Assembly: GCA_016748015.1 (NCBI GenBank) | Contig: JAAOMT010000046.1 | Location: 583,779 to 647,778 of the forward strand | Length of the DNA: 64,000 nucleotides | Origin: Geosiphon pyriformis | Taxonomy: Eukaryota > Glomeromycota > Glomeromycetes > Archaeosporales > Geosiphonaceae | Reading direction: 5' to 3' | Shown: positions 1-11,214 of the stretch, one piece after another | How positions within the stretch are numbered: position 1 is the first letter of the stretch | Layout: every line of letters starts with the position of its first letter | Notes under the pieces: model-generated | Told to the model about the DNA's origin: nothing | Databases searched by the model: none | What the model saw: only the letters and a program-made list of their open reading frames with translations | Position numbers and translations under genes: made by a program

Positions 1-1
1 A

Positions 2-100
2 TTAGTAGAATATGCTATAAAAAAGTATAAATCTCATAGAAGAATTCCAGATAATATTTTTGAAGAATTAGACAAATTATATAATATTCAAACTTTGTAA
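2..100 (+). CDS. 3' end of an unidentified ORF (truncated by window edge)
   Basis: An open frame enters from the left edge and ends at TAA 98-100, giving about 32 residues rich in Lys, Ile and Asp. I do not recognise it. It lies just upstream of a Gypsy integrase remnant in the same orientation, so it could be either host or transposon sequence. In this AT-rich context 32 codons without a stop is weak support for coding. Confidence 0.25.
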   Translation, partial: LVEYAIKKYKSHRRIPDNIFEELDKLYNIQTL

Positions 101-239
101 TACTGTATTTGGTTTTATATTATATAAAATTTAATAAAATTTTATTTTTTATTATAAATAATATATTAAAAACACATGTATATTAACCAATAAAATTTAA
201 TTATATAAATAAAAACACGTGAGGATCATCATTTAAAAT

Positions 240-551
240 TTCGGACTGATCTACATTTTTGATGATTATAAATGGTTTGCATCATAGAGTGGAAAATTTG
301 AACATAAATAAGATAGACTATTTTATATCCACAAAATTTTAGGCAATAAATTATACAAGTTAAGACTGAATGACAAAGTACTAGCAAAAGTTGTACATAG
401 AGATCAATTGAAACATTATTATTCCAGAAACAATCTTAAATCATTAATTTCACAAATTAATATACATTCCCCTTTAATTAATTCTGAAGATATTTCTTGA
501 AATTTAGAACCAATAGTTATAATAGAACAACAACCAAACTTGAACATTTAA
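240..551 (+). pseudogene. Gypsy integrase C-terminal fragment (element F)
   Basis: From 321 the frame reads FYIHKILGNKLYKLR, then continues through KVVHRDQLKHYY. This is the usual end of a Ty3/Gypsy integrase: the GPF-x-hydrophobic-Y-K-L-R barrel followed by a V-H-x-D-x-L-K-x-Y tail. The frame is broken by TAG at about 285 and TAA just before 321. It then has TGA at 498-500, where TGG is likely, and ends at TAA 549-551. The rest of pol lies outside the window or is lost. The 3' ORF (916-1428) and LTR (1409-3173) follow in the same orientation, so these are read as one element, F. The integrase family is fairly clear; the limits are approximate. Confidence 0.6.
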
Positions 552-915
552 TTTAACATTTTTATAATAATCCCTTTAAAATACACAAAACATAAAAACA
601 AAAATAATAAATAATTACAAGAAATACTCAAATCCAAAAACAAATAAAAACTCTATATCCTAAAAATAATTTTTTTTATTCTTTTTTTTTTAAATTTTAC
701 TTATTAATTAGTCATTGTATTATAATTATTCCTCAAAATATTCAACAAATATTCCAAAAATTAATGTTAGTTTTAAAAACACTTCCTAACTTATCCATAA
801 TAATTAATAAAAGTTAAATTAATTACACACAAAAAAAAACCATAACACTAGTAATAAATAATTCTCAGAATTATCACTCTTATAGAAAAAAACAAAAAAT
901 TACTTTGAAAATTAA
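552..915 (+). other. AT-rich spacer inside element F
   Basis: Mostly A/T runs. In the frame of the downstream ORF, TAA and TAG codons at about 859, 883 and 913 stand where CAA/CAG would restore reading. The spacer may therefore be a decayed 5' part of that ORF. Nothing else was recognised. Confidence 0.4.
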
Positions 916-1428
916 TTACCAGAACTTTTGAAACAAGCACTAAAAAAAAACCTTTTATTTGTCCATATGAACATTCCACCAAATACCACAATTCAACAAA
1001 AACTTCTACTATTTTTTAATAAACAAAACAATGAATATACCCTTATTCATAGATATTTTTATATTAAAAAAACACTTTATGAATGAAAACTGGAACTTAA
1101 AGCAACAAACATCACTCCTAAAGCTATACAAAAACAAATTCACAATGAATTCAAGACAGTAGCTAGACCAATAAACACTCATTACAAACTTAGAGCAGTA
1201 TTTAGACTCTATAATTTATTCAACACTTGTGAAAACATCTTACAAAATCCAATACTTTATCCAATAAAGATTCAATATATTGGAAAGTTTACAGAACTGA
1301 AATTTCAACAATTTTCAGACCAGATTACTTCAATTATTTTGGACTATTATTTTAACATCACAGATAGTGCTTGAATTTCAATGGAACTCAGTCTTGAGAA
1401 GAAAATTATGTTACCAATAGAATTTTAG
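916..1428 (+). pseudogene. Element F 3' ORF (between integrase and LTR)
   Basis: One frame runs about 170 codons with only two internal stops, TGA at 1084 and TGA at 1372, each explicable as a mutated TGG. It terminates at TAG 1426-1428, 20 bases inside the LTR. Its C-terminal third shows A-x-F/Y-x-LY-x2-F, ENILQNP, then TELKFQQFSDQIT. This matches the spacing and residues of the element A 3' ORF (LYMGF, PEILLN, TNAQFKELQTKIT). No known domain was recognised. The stretch GAGAAGAAAATTA just before the LTR can serve as polypurine tract, so the end of the ORF doubles as a priming site. Confidence 0.55.
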
Positions 1429-3173
1429 CTATTAATTAACATGAAATTATTCTCATAATTTTTATTATTAATTAGCATATACTATTATCATTTCAATTAT
1501 CACTTATTATTTAATCAAATTATCAAATATTATTACTTAATTAATAACCCAATTTGTACTATAGAAATTAAGATGATCAAATTACACAATACTTTGAACC
1601 ATTTAATATAGTCAAAATTTGCCAAAATTGATAAAAAATTGGCCGAAATAATTAATAATTTGTAAAAATAACTTGTAGTTTACTGAAATGTATCTTTAGT
1701 TTACTAAAATTAGAGCAAAGAGAAAAATGCAAGTTTAAAGACTAGTACTACAACAAATTATATAAAAAAAAAGCTTTTTTCTTCAAGAAAATATATCTTC
1801 TCATAGTATTTTATCATAGTATGTTACTTTAGATATCTTAATTAGAACAAATTATCTTTTACATATCTCAAATAAAAATTAAATATTCAAAAACCAAATC
1901 CTTTAAAATTATTACACTTGAAATTTTTTCAACACAACTAATATTTTGAAATTAATTAGCTACTAATTTCAGTAATCTGTTAGTGATTTCAGGTCTGAAT
2001 AAAAAACGTTTCTCTTAACAGAATTCTATTTTTTTTACATTTTTTTTATTTTATTTTATTTTATTTTCTTATTATAATCATTAGAATAGCCTATAAATAA
2101 GATTTCTGTAGAAGAGTTGACTTTTATAACAAAGTAACTACACATTTTAGTAAGCTTTTAAACAAGCAATTCTTGGAAAAGAGTTGACATTTACTACAAT
2201 GTAACTACATAAAGTAACTGGCACAGAATTGGCTATTCTACTTATAAGCCCAGTAGTTCAAATTATAAGAAATAATTTGAAAATAAATTCAGTTATTGAA
2301 GGTTCAACTGCTTCTAAAAAATATTGTTACAGGTGATTATTTGGGGTTTCAAAGCAAATAACAAATCCATAACTTGGTGCTCAATTGATATAATGATGTT
2401 GGTTTCTAAAGATTTTCATAACTTAAAGGTTTTGGGTTAAGTTCTTTGTATAATAAACAGAAATTTAATGGTATGTAATTTTTTAGTAATGAGTTTCTCA
2501 ATTTCTGTTTTCAGCTTGGTGGCCAGTTTATTCTGGCAGTCGTGTCCTTCTGGTAAGCTATCTGTTAATATATATATAATTCTACTCTTATTTCTGGGTC
2601 TTTTATCAGACTATTTATGATGTTAATAATTTAACACTTTAATTTTTTTAATCAATTAGTACAACAACAAGAAATAACAAAGAAAAATAAAAGAAAATAA
2701 AGAAATAAACCAAGGCAATAAATGTTAATATTCCATCAATAGCCATAATCAAGAGCTATTGTTTCAGTATGATTAAGTATCAATTACTATCAACATGAAG
2801 TGTTAATAGTAAAAAGTAGATTTGAGATATTGAATAATTATTTATTAATATTTGTGATGTAAAAGGTTGCTTATATCAAATCTAAACTGAGAGATCTGTC
2901 TTTTTTTTTTAATATTACTGTTATATATACATAATTAATGTTCTACAAGATCGCTCACATTCCTAAGTGATGTGCTATGATTTTTTGAGCAATATGTCAT
3001 AATTTCTAATATTGCTCCACATTGTTGAGCAATGTGCTTATGTACTAGCTACTACTCTTCTATTGGTCTACTATTTTCTATATCTGTTTTTTTTTTATGA
3101 GTAACAACATAAAAGTAGTAACAGACAGACATTAACAATATTTAAGAAAAGAGACTAAAAACCTTTGGTAACA
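1409..3173 (+). repeat. 3' LTR of element F (interrupted by a solo LTR)
   Basis: Bases 1409-2324 plus 3107-3173 align along their whole length with the solo LTR at 27968-28937 (970 bp). It starts TGTTACCAATAG and ends GGTAACA, the TG...CA type. Flanks ATTA and TCAG do not match. This fits one LTR of a full element, with coding remnants at 240-1428 upstream, rather than a solo LTR. An A-family LTR sits in it at 2325-3106. Confidence 0.8.
2325..3106 (-). repeat. Solo LTR of element A family
   Basis: Starts TGTTACAGGTGATTATTTGG and ends ATGAGTAACA, matching the ends of the LTRs at 10286 and 19620. It contains the family signatures (ATAACAAATCCATAACTTGG, CCATAATCAAGAGCTATTG). Flanks are ATAT (2321-2324) and ACAT (3107-3110). 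The empty site in the second copy of the host repeat (about 28872) reads ACGT, so both flanks derive from ACGT by transitions. Orientation is given relative to the coding strand of element A. Confidence 0.85.
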
Positions 3174-3334
3174 TCAGCAACAGACTTTTTAGACTTCTTA
3201 TAAGATGCATCACAAGAGTAAATGCTGTTCACACATTTTTTTTAGTGCTCAATTAGGTCCTCAAACCAGTCAAATCAGAGCCAGAAACACCAGCAATCAT
3301 TTTTGCTGGTTTTATTGCAATAAAATTAGGCATG
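3174..3334 (-). pseudogene. Degraded Cys-rich coding fragment, unidentified
   Basis: On the minus strand one frame reads FYCNKTSKNDCWCFWL, later FDWFEDLIEH, then KKCVNSIYSCDASYKKSKK. It is interrupted by stops (TAA, TGA, TAA) that fit CAA and CGA/TGG ancestors. Several Cys residues suggest a metal-binding segment. It ends abruptly at the LTR boundary 3173/3174, so it is probably the target gene or element cut by insertion of F. No family assigned. Confidence 0.35.
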
Positions 3335-4082
3335 TTTGAAGAAATAACTGATAAAAAAAAGGGAAAAAGAAGAAAAAAAAAAGCTAAAACTTCAAAAAAA
3401 AAAAATTTCACTCTCATTATAGCCAAAAAATTGACAAGAAAAAGTTTTTTGCTAATTTTTTAATTTACATTATAATATTAGAAAAAAAGTTTTTAATATA
3501 ATATTAATATTATTATATAAATAAAATTAAGAAATTTATAAGAGATTAATCATAATTAAAATAAGATATTAATATTTAATATATTAAAAAAACTATTCTA
3601 TAATAATACTACAAAGTAATTATATGTTTAATAATGTTTTTACTCAAAAAAAAAGGCTTAAAAATTAGTATTTTATTATAATCTATGTTATTAAAATTTA
3701 CTTTAAACTTAAAATATACAATGATTTTAAAAATACCAACCAAAAAATTAGCAAAGTTATTTATAATATTCTTTATAGAAAGCAAATTTTTCTTTATTTG
3801 AAGTTTTTTACCAGTATTTTTATTCAAAAAAATAAGAATCAAAGCAATCAAAAAGCCAATAAACTTAATAACAAATTTTATCAAAACAATCAAACTTAAA
3901 ATTTAAGTTTCAAAAAATTTAATTTAGATTTAATAACAAAATTAACAATAAATATTACTAAAAAGACAGCAAAAAGAGAAATCAAAAAAGTAAAGTCTTA
4001 ATATAAAATTTTTTACCAACTAAAATTAACATAAAAAATTTAAAATTAATAAAAAACTTAAAAAACAAAAAATTTCTTTCTC
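3335..4082. other. AT-rich low-complexity stretch
   Basis: Very AT-rich. The only open frame (minus, 3609-3893) encodes Ile/Leu/Lys/Phe/Asn almost exclusively, as expected from composition alone. It is not called as a gene. Possibly a heavily mutated old repeat. Confidence 0.4.
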
Positions 4083-4186
4083 TTGTACATCCAAAATTCC
4101 CCAAAGAGCACAATTTTGAAAGAAGTTTTTTTTGTTTTTTCTGTCTGTTTTATTTCACCATTTCTTTTATACATAACCCATTTGTT

Positions 4187-6073
4187 GTGGATATGGAAGC
4201 TGCTTCTAGTGGCAGTTCGTCAAGTTCGAAGGCTCCCTTGGGTGCTTTTTTTGGTTCTACTGGTGGCTCCTTTTCACAAAAAAAAAGAGTTTCTCTTTGC
4301 AATGTCAAGCATTTTGGTATTAAAGGTGGTGTTTCTTTGGCCAAACCTCATTCTGATGAGGGCATGTACTCTGATATGGAAAGTGATTTTAGTAATAGTT
4401 TTGTTGATGACATTTTGGTTGGTAGTAGTAATAAGTCTTTTCTTGGGTTGGCTGCTACAACTCCTAAGGCAAAGAGAGTTAAAAATGATTTGGCATGTAG
4501 TTCTCTTCTTGGTTCTCTGGATTATGACATGGCTGATGATAATGATGGTTTCCTCCTTCTCCCTCTTGGTATTTCTTTGGAAAAAAAGTGGTTAGATCCC
4601 AAAATAGTCAAAACTTAGGTGGAAGTTGCTGTGAAAAAATCTTTTGCTCTGAACATTAATCTTTTAGCTGTAGAAGGCAAATCGGCTATGGCCAAAACTC
4701 AAGTCATCAGAAAATTATTTTCGAAAATCAATGGTTTTGGGGGGGCCACTACCCTCTCAAAATTTGAAGAGATCATCAGATTAATGTTTACTTCATCAGA
4801 GAGCATAGAAAAAGCCGTTTTATTGGCCAGAGAAAATAACGTCATAGTAAACAGCAATCTTAAGAGACAAGAAATTTGCTCAGATCAGGCTGTAGTAATC
4901 AAGAAAATTCCCATGGACATGCCAAAAGAAATAATAGTCACCACAGTATCCAAGTTTGGTCAAGTGGTGTCAATCTGATTGCAACTCATTAAGCTGTGGC
5001 AGAAGGCTGTGGTGGAGTTTGCTGAATTGAGTCAGGCAGATTGGCTGGCAGCTAAGTGGTCTTTTTTGATTGGGAAAGATTCAGTGTGTGTGGCCAAGGC
5101 TGTGGGGGATTGTGAGACATGAGTATCTAGAGATTGGTATAGGGTGCTTTTGTTTACTTTGCCGGTGGGAACAACAGTTCATGATCTTGGTGATCTTTTG
5201 ACAGGAACTGGTGGGAAAACTTGCATCATAAATCATTCCTTAGACACTGGTAACAGAGTTTGTTGTGCTGTGGTTTGTTTTGAGAATGATGAGGTGTTGG
5301 AGTCTGTGTTTTGTACGGAGCATATTTTTGGTGGGGTGAGACTTTTTTGGGCTAGATTGGACTTGGTTCGGTGTGAATGGTATGGGAAACTTGGTTATTC
5401 TGTTCTAGAGTATAATGCTGAGATTTCAACTCCTCCTAAACTTTCCAAGTTATTTAAAAGGGTTGTCTCTGATGAGGACCGCCTTCAGTTGGCCAAGCTG
5501 TATGTGAAAAAGAGTGTGTCTATTTCTCAACCAGCTGCATTTGGCGGCAGATCATGGGCCCAGGTTGTCTCTCTGATATCTTTATCTAATAGTCCTCACT
5601 TTGGTTTTAGTTCTGGTTTTGGCTTCTCTTCTGATGCCTCAGGTGTGGTTGGTTACTCGTCTCCTGTGGTTCCTGTTTATTCATTTTTGGAGACTTGTCT
5701 TGCTTCTTTGGAACGTTCTTTGGAACTTTTCACAGATAGGGTGTCTGGTATTGTAAACAAGCTTGACAATTTAAACTTGGTGCCCATGGCTCTCACCTCC
5801 TCTTCTCAGCCCTTGGTTATCCCTGTTATGGCAAATGTAGAATTTGGTTCAGATATGGTTCTGGATAATTCTAAGTCTGTGGTTCTTCCCCTCTCTTCAG
5901 TTTCCTCTGGTGTCTTGAATTTGGGTTCGAGTAGTTCAAAAATTTTGACTTCAAAAGTGGGCTGTTTGGAGTTGAAGTTGATGGCTCTCGAAGCTTTGGT
6001 TTGTTTAGTATTGGAGAAGTTAGATCAGATGTGTGCTGGCTCAGGTTCTGCAGTCTCTTCTTTATTTCAATAA
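4187..6073 (+). pseudogene. LINE ORF1 (RNA-binding, zinc-knuckle protein)
   Basis: A single frame from ATG 4187 is cut by three stops: TAG 4616, TGA 4976 and TGA 5120. Each is one transition away from a sense codon (CAG, CGA, TGG). The N-terminus is Ser/Gly-rich and acidic. The middle (about 4619-5400) resembles the RRM-like region of LINE ORF1 proteins. A CCHC knuckle is expected near 5370-5415, but only the first Cys remains: the text reads CEWYGKLGYSVLEYN, with the second Cys, the His and the last Cys all now Tyr (TGT/CAT to TAT). The C-terminal part is Ser-rich with a predicted coiled segment. The usual role is binding LINE RNA to form the RNP. This copy is surely inactive. Confidence 0.85.
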
Positions 6074-6096
6074 ACAGTTTGGTTTGAAGAATTGCG

Positions 6097-9000
6097 ATGT
6101 GTAATATGAGGGACATGAACATTCCTGCCAAACAGGATGATGTAGTTGGATGACACATGGATTCTGGAAATGACATTTCTATCATTACAGAGACAAAGTT
6201 AAAATCTGGCATTAAGCCATGGATCATGAATAAGTTCCCTGATGTTCATATTTTTACATCAGGGCTTGATACAGATTCTTCTGGTGCTGGCATGGGTGTT
6301 ATTATGAACTTTTCTGTGGCTCAGCATGTTTTAAAGATCGATAAAATTCCTGGTTAGTTGATTTCAATTAGGTTTTTGTTTAAGGGCAAACTTTTAGTTA
6401 CAATCATAGGTATATATGCAGGTGCGTCTGCTAGTGTGCATTTTGGTTAGGCTCTTGCTGTCAACTCCTTGATTACTAGTGCTATCAACTCAAGCTCTTT
6501 TGTTGTCTTGGGTGGAGACTTCAATAAATCAGATACCAAGAAAAGTGCTAGTCTCAAGAAATATGCAGATTTGGGTCTTGTTAACTCTTTCAAAGGACAT
6601 TTTTTGGCTAGTTCACTTATGTGAAGCAACTCCAGAGATATAGAAAAAATTATTGATTATATTTTTGTTAGTGAAAACTTAGCTTTTGCTCTGATGAAGT
6701 AGGACATTGGTGTGGTTATGGAGTTTTTCAACACAGATCATAAGATGATTTCAGTTTCAATTGGATTAAAGAGTCTTCTTGATGCTCAGCTAAACAGTAT
6801 TTGCAAACAGGCCAACAGAAACAGATGGAAGTTTGACTTTAAGGATGCTGACCCTTTCAAATGGTTATGGTTTAAGGATAATGTGTCTGCTGCTCTGTTT
6901 TTGGTCATAGGCAGTTTTTTGAGTGCTAAAGTTCTCAGTAATCTGGATGAGATGTGGGATGTGTTGTGTGGAATTATGGTAAGAGCCACTGATGCTACAT
7001 TTTCTAGGCACTGGTTTAGTGAATTTGACTGTTCAAAAAACAGACATTCATCAAGGTTCCTTGGACTTGAATTGTTGGTGGCTAAGGTCATCAAGAGTTT
7101 AAATACAGGTGATAAGCATAAGTGTGATTGTCTGATCAAGAGGTGGTTTCTGGTTGATTATAAAGAGGCTTTCAAGTTTGATTTTTTGGTTCAAAATGGG
7201 GCTAATTTGGTAGAGGTGTTCAAGCATCTATCTCAGGTTAGGAAGTGTTATAAGAAGTTTAAGTATTATGAATTCAGAGTGGCAAGAGATACAGCAATTC
7301 AAAGTGCTATCAATAAATGCATGAAGAATTTCAGTTTTAACAAAGGTGGTATAATTAGGAGTATTTTGGAGCGGTCTTTTCATAAGATTGTTTTGGACCA
7401 CTTGGTCATAGGTAATGAACTGGTTTTGGATCCAATTGAGGTGAAAAGCAGGGTTGATAGTATTATGGTTAACTAGACAAGAGAGCATATGTCACCTTTA
7501 GTGATGCCCTCCAGGTGGACCCACCAATATGTGCTTTTGGATTATGTAAAAGATGATGCCTTCTCTGATGTTATGAATGACATCCATTTTAGTGAATTGG
7601 TGAATGTAATTTTGGATCTATCTGATGGCAAAGCAGCTGGCCTGTCTGGTATCTCTAATAAGCTATGGAAGTATTGTGGTAATGATATGCTTGAGTGTTT
7701 GTTGGGTTTCTTAAATTCTTGCCTAAATATTGGTGAGGTTCTGGCCCTTTGGAAAAGAGCTTGGGTTTTTATGATCTCCAAACCATATGAATGGGATGGC
7801 GTTCTTATGAATACAAGGCCCATTGCATTAATCGAAACAGTCAGAAAGATACTCTCTAAATTATTGTCTGACTGTATTTTTTTGGCCTGTTCTAGATTTG
7901 ATGTTCTCTGGAGTGACAATTTCTTAGTCCTAAAGGGTACTTCCACTCAATCTCCGGTTTTTGCTGTTGGTTCAATCATAGAAAATGCTCTGGAGAAAAA
8001 TAGGGAGGTTTGGTTGGTGTTGCAGGATATGCATAAGATCTATGATTCTGTTGGTTGGCAGCAGTTGGAAGTCAGTTTGAAACAGATCAAAATATGTGGC
8101 AGATTTGTGTTGTTTTTTAGAAACTTACATGTAGGCAAGATTAATAGAGTGATAACTGATTTTGGCCTTTCAGATGGATACTGTGTATTGGATAGTTTGA
8201 ATTAAGGAGAGGTCTTCTCTCTTCTCTTGTAGAGGATTTTTTATGATTCTTTGTTGTGTGAGGTTAAGGGTCATGAACATTTATATGGTTACAGAATCAA
8301 TACCAACTTTGTAGTAAAATCTGGCCAAATTGAGTCTAGTGGTGGTCAGTCTTTATTTTTTGCAGCAGGTGCATTTGTGGATAATACTATCTGGATTGGT
8401 AATGGTTAAGTGTTGACACAACATATCCTGGATATTGTGGGCAAATTTTTTGAGGTTAATGATATTGCAATTAACAGTGAAAAGACTGTGGCAATTTCTA
8501 TTAACAAAAGGGTTTCGGATGTGTCTCTGCATATTAATGGACTATCTATCTCTATTGTTAAACAAGGTGAGGCTCATAAATATCTGAGTATTTTCTTATT
8601 GACAGATGGGTTGTCTAAGCCCAGTTTAGCCAAAGCTCAATCGGATGTTAGGTTCTTTTCCAATATGGTTCTCAGAAAAGCTTTGACAAATAAACAATTT
8701 GTGTACTTGGTGTCTTCGGTCCTGCAACCCATTGTCAGCTATTGCACACAATTCAGCTTTGTTTTTAAGAGTGTCTGCTTGAAATAGGATGTTATGTTGA
8801 GGAAAGGTCTCAAATCTAAAGCAAATTTGTCTTGAGATTTTTCCAGTGAGGCTTTATATCATCCCTTTCTTTATAGTGTGAGAACTTTTGAACAGATCCA
8901 GGCTGAAGGGAAGGTGGCTTTATTGGTTTGGTTCTCAAATACACCTGGTATTCTGGGGCATTTGTTTGAACACCGTTTTTTGGATCTACAAATATTAGGG

Positions 9001-10285
9001 TGGGCTCCATTAAACCCCTTGCAACATCCTGTTAAGTTGAGGGTCAGTTCCTTTAATAATTTTTTCACTGGTATGGTTAGAATTTTTTTGGACAATGATA
9101 TATATTTGGCCAACAATTTGCCTTGTGCTTTTCATGGTGCTGGTCACTTCCCTGTGTTGATGATCTTGAGTAGCTTCTTTTATTTTGGTGTGGTCTCTTC
9201 TTTAAAGCATTTTGGTGTTGCCTTTGGTGACAGATTATTGGGCAAAGATGGATCAGTTCTCAGTTAAAGGACTTTTTGCCACTGGAAGAGACTAAGTTCC
9301 AGGGGTCCTGTACCCTTGTGGTACTCTGAAGTTTCTGCATACATGGATGATTACTGTCCTATTTCTGGTGGTTTGTTCATAGTCTCTGGTGGCTCAAACT
9401 TTTTTGATTTGGAAAGATATTTGGTTGTTCGGGAATGTTTACATGAATTCTAGTCTGATGCCTTCGCAGTGTATACTGATGGTTTTTTGTCTCATTTGGG
9501 CACTGCTAAGGTTGTGAGTGGGGCTGCAGCTTATTTTCCCGATACTGATGTGGGTATTGGCATTGAGGTCAGTGGGTTGTTTTCTTCTACTATGGCTGAA
9601 CTTCATGCTGTTGTTCTGGTACTGGAATGTGTTCCTTTTTCATGTTTGGTTGTTATTAACACCAATAATCAGACTACTATTAATGCATGTGCTTCTGAAT
9701 TGGGTTTAATTGCTCCTGATTTCAGGAACAAATGTTGAATGGAGAGGCATTATATTCACAAATTGATCGAGGATAAGGACCTTTCTGTTGGGTGGGTGAA
9801 GGTAAAGGGCCATTTGGGTGATGCTCACAATGACAAGGCCGATGCTTTGGCTGGGCATACTGCTCACTCCAATTTGTCTCTTCCTATGAGTATTCGGGAA
9901 AGATGCATCATGGCTCATGGTCAGGTTGTCTTGGGCAATGTTCGACATTTTGTTTGGGATATTTATAGATCTATTTGTCATGCTCAATAGGAGGCTGGTC
10001 CTGGCTCTGTGGTGATTGATGAAGAGTTGATTGGAAGTGTATGGCTTCAGTTTAGCACCCAGACTCCCACATGCTGTCAGGCTTTATAAGCCGAGCTTCA
10101 GCTGTTTTCCGTATCTACTTAATAAAAGTGGTCCATAGGAAGTTACCAGTTGTTATTCATAAAAGGTTGTATGATAAATGTTATCCTGGGGTTTTCTGTT
10201 TGATGTGTGGTGATGTTGAATTGTCGGATCATGTGTTTATTTGTCGAAGTAAAGCAACTGTGCATGCTGATATTTTGTTGGGTGG
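6097..10285 (+). pseudogene. LINE ORF2: endonuclease, reverse transcriptase, RNase H (5' part)
   Basis: Starts at ATG 6097, 24 bases after the ORF1 stop. Apurinic-endonuclease motifs are in order: ITETKL (about 6183), GIYAG (about 6411), VVLGGDFN (about 6507), DYIFV (about 6655) and FNTDHKMISVS (about 6724). RT motif A is LVLQDMHKIYDSV (about 8015). Motif C has decayed to FVDN (8374-8385), losing the second catalytic Asp by GAT/GAC to AAT. RNase H follows: YTDG (9472), AELHAV (9597), TNNQ where TDxQ is expected (about 9661), and KVKGHLGDAHNDKADALA (about 9800). Stops at 6151, 6355, 8203, 8407, 8785, 9265, 9736 and 9988, plus one frameshift between 9990 and 10071, kill it. A C-x2-C...H...C segment (CLMCGDVELSDHVFIC) lies just before the break at 10285. 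Confidence 0.9.
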
Positions 10286-11195
10286 TGTTATAGGTGATTC
10301 TTTGGGGTGTTGAGTGAATAACAAATCCATAACTTAGTGCTCAAGACAATTGGTGATGATGATAATCTGAAGGTATTTTATCTGAAGGTTTTCCAATTGA
10401 GTTCTTTGTATAATGGACAGAGATTCAATGGTAATAGTTTATTAGTAGTTTCCTGGCACCGTAGTTTCACCGATTGCTTGCTCAGCTTGATGGTTGATGA
10501 TTTTCCTGATACGATATCCTCCATAAGTATATACCAGTGTGGTTTCCTGACATCAGTTCCTCCATAAGTCCTCCAAGAGTAAGTGTTGTTTAAGCAAATT
10601 TATTCCTCTATAAGTTCTCTAAGAATAAGTATTTTTTAGTAAGCTTTATTCCTCCGTAAGTCCTCCAAGAGTAAATCTTTTAATCAAGTTAGTAGACAAC
10701 AAAGAAAATAAAGAAAGATAAAAGAGAAAATAAGAAATAAGCCAAGGTGATTTGCAAGTTAATATCTTGTCAATAGCCATGATCAAGAGTTATTGTTCCA
10801 GTATGGTTAAGTATCAGTTACCATTAACATGAAGTGTTGATAGTAGAGAATGAATTTGATATAGTGAATAATTATTTATTTGAGAATTGTGGTAACTAAG
10901 CTAAGAATTCTTGGTGTTCCTTCTTCTTTTTCTGCTTCTAATACTACTGCTATATATACATATTTAAGATTCTTCAATTTCTCAATTCCTTGCAACAAAA
11001 ATTCTGGAATTCCTGGAATCCTGCGATTTCTAGTGAGAGAAATCCTGCAATTCCTTGTTAGAGAATTCTGAAATTCCTGGAATCTTGCAATTCCTCTGAG
11101 AGGAATCTTGGAATTCCACATTTACTACATCTACATCTGATTGGCTAATATCTACTAATTAATAATACTATATTTCCTATATTCTATGAATAACA
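10286..11195 (-). repeat. 3' LTR of element A
   Basis: Plus-strand ends TGTTATAGG and TATGAATAACA. The same sequence is at 19620-20530. It includes a three-fold tandem block (10558-10682) and a degenerate ATTCCTGGAATCCTGCAATT minisatellite near 10990-11110. Confidence 0.92.
10558..10682. repeat. Tandem triplication inside element A LTR
   Basis: Three units of about 45 bases, each with the pattern CCTCCATAAGTCCTCCAAGA followed by GTAAGT/ATAAGT and a T-rich tail. The same block is in the other LTR at about 19875-20003, so it predates the insertion. Confidence 0.7.
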
Positions 11196-11210
11196 TTATT
11201 CTCTCCTTTT
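11196..11210 (-). other. Polypurine tract of element A
   Basis: On the minus strand AAAAGGAGAGAATAA directly precedes the TGTTATTC start of the 3' LTR. This is the expected plus-strand primer. Element D has an analogous AAAAAGGAAGAGATAA at 38495-38510. Confidence 0.75.
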
Positions 11211-11214
11211 AATA

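Noticed and set aside
1409-3173. Solo LTR status for the F-family LTR
   Set aside because: Flanks ATTA and TCAG do not match and coding remnants of the element lie directly upstream, so it is read as one LTR of a longer element.
3609-3893. Minus-strand open frame with many hydrophobic residues, looking like a membrane protein
   Set aside because: Composed of Ile, Leu, Phe, Lys and Asn only, as expected from T-rich sequence; no start context, no family features.
4083-4595. Long plus-strand frame overlapping LINE ORF1
   Set aside because: Out-of-frame shadow; the real ORF1 frame is 4187 onward, with recognisable family sequence and later domains in the same frame.
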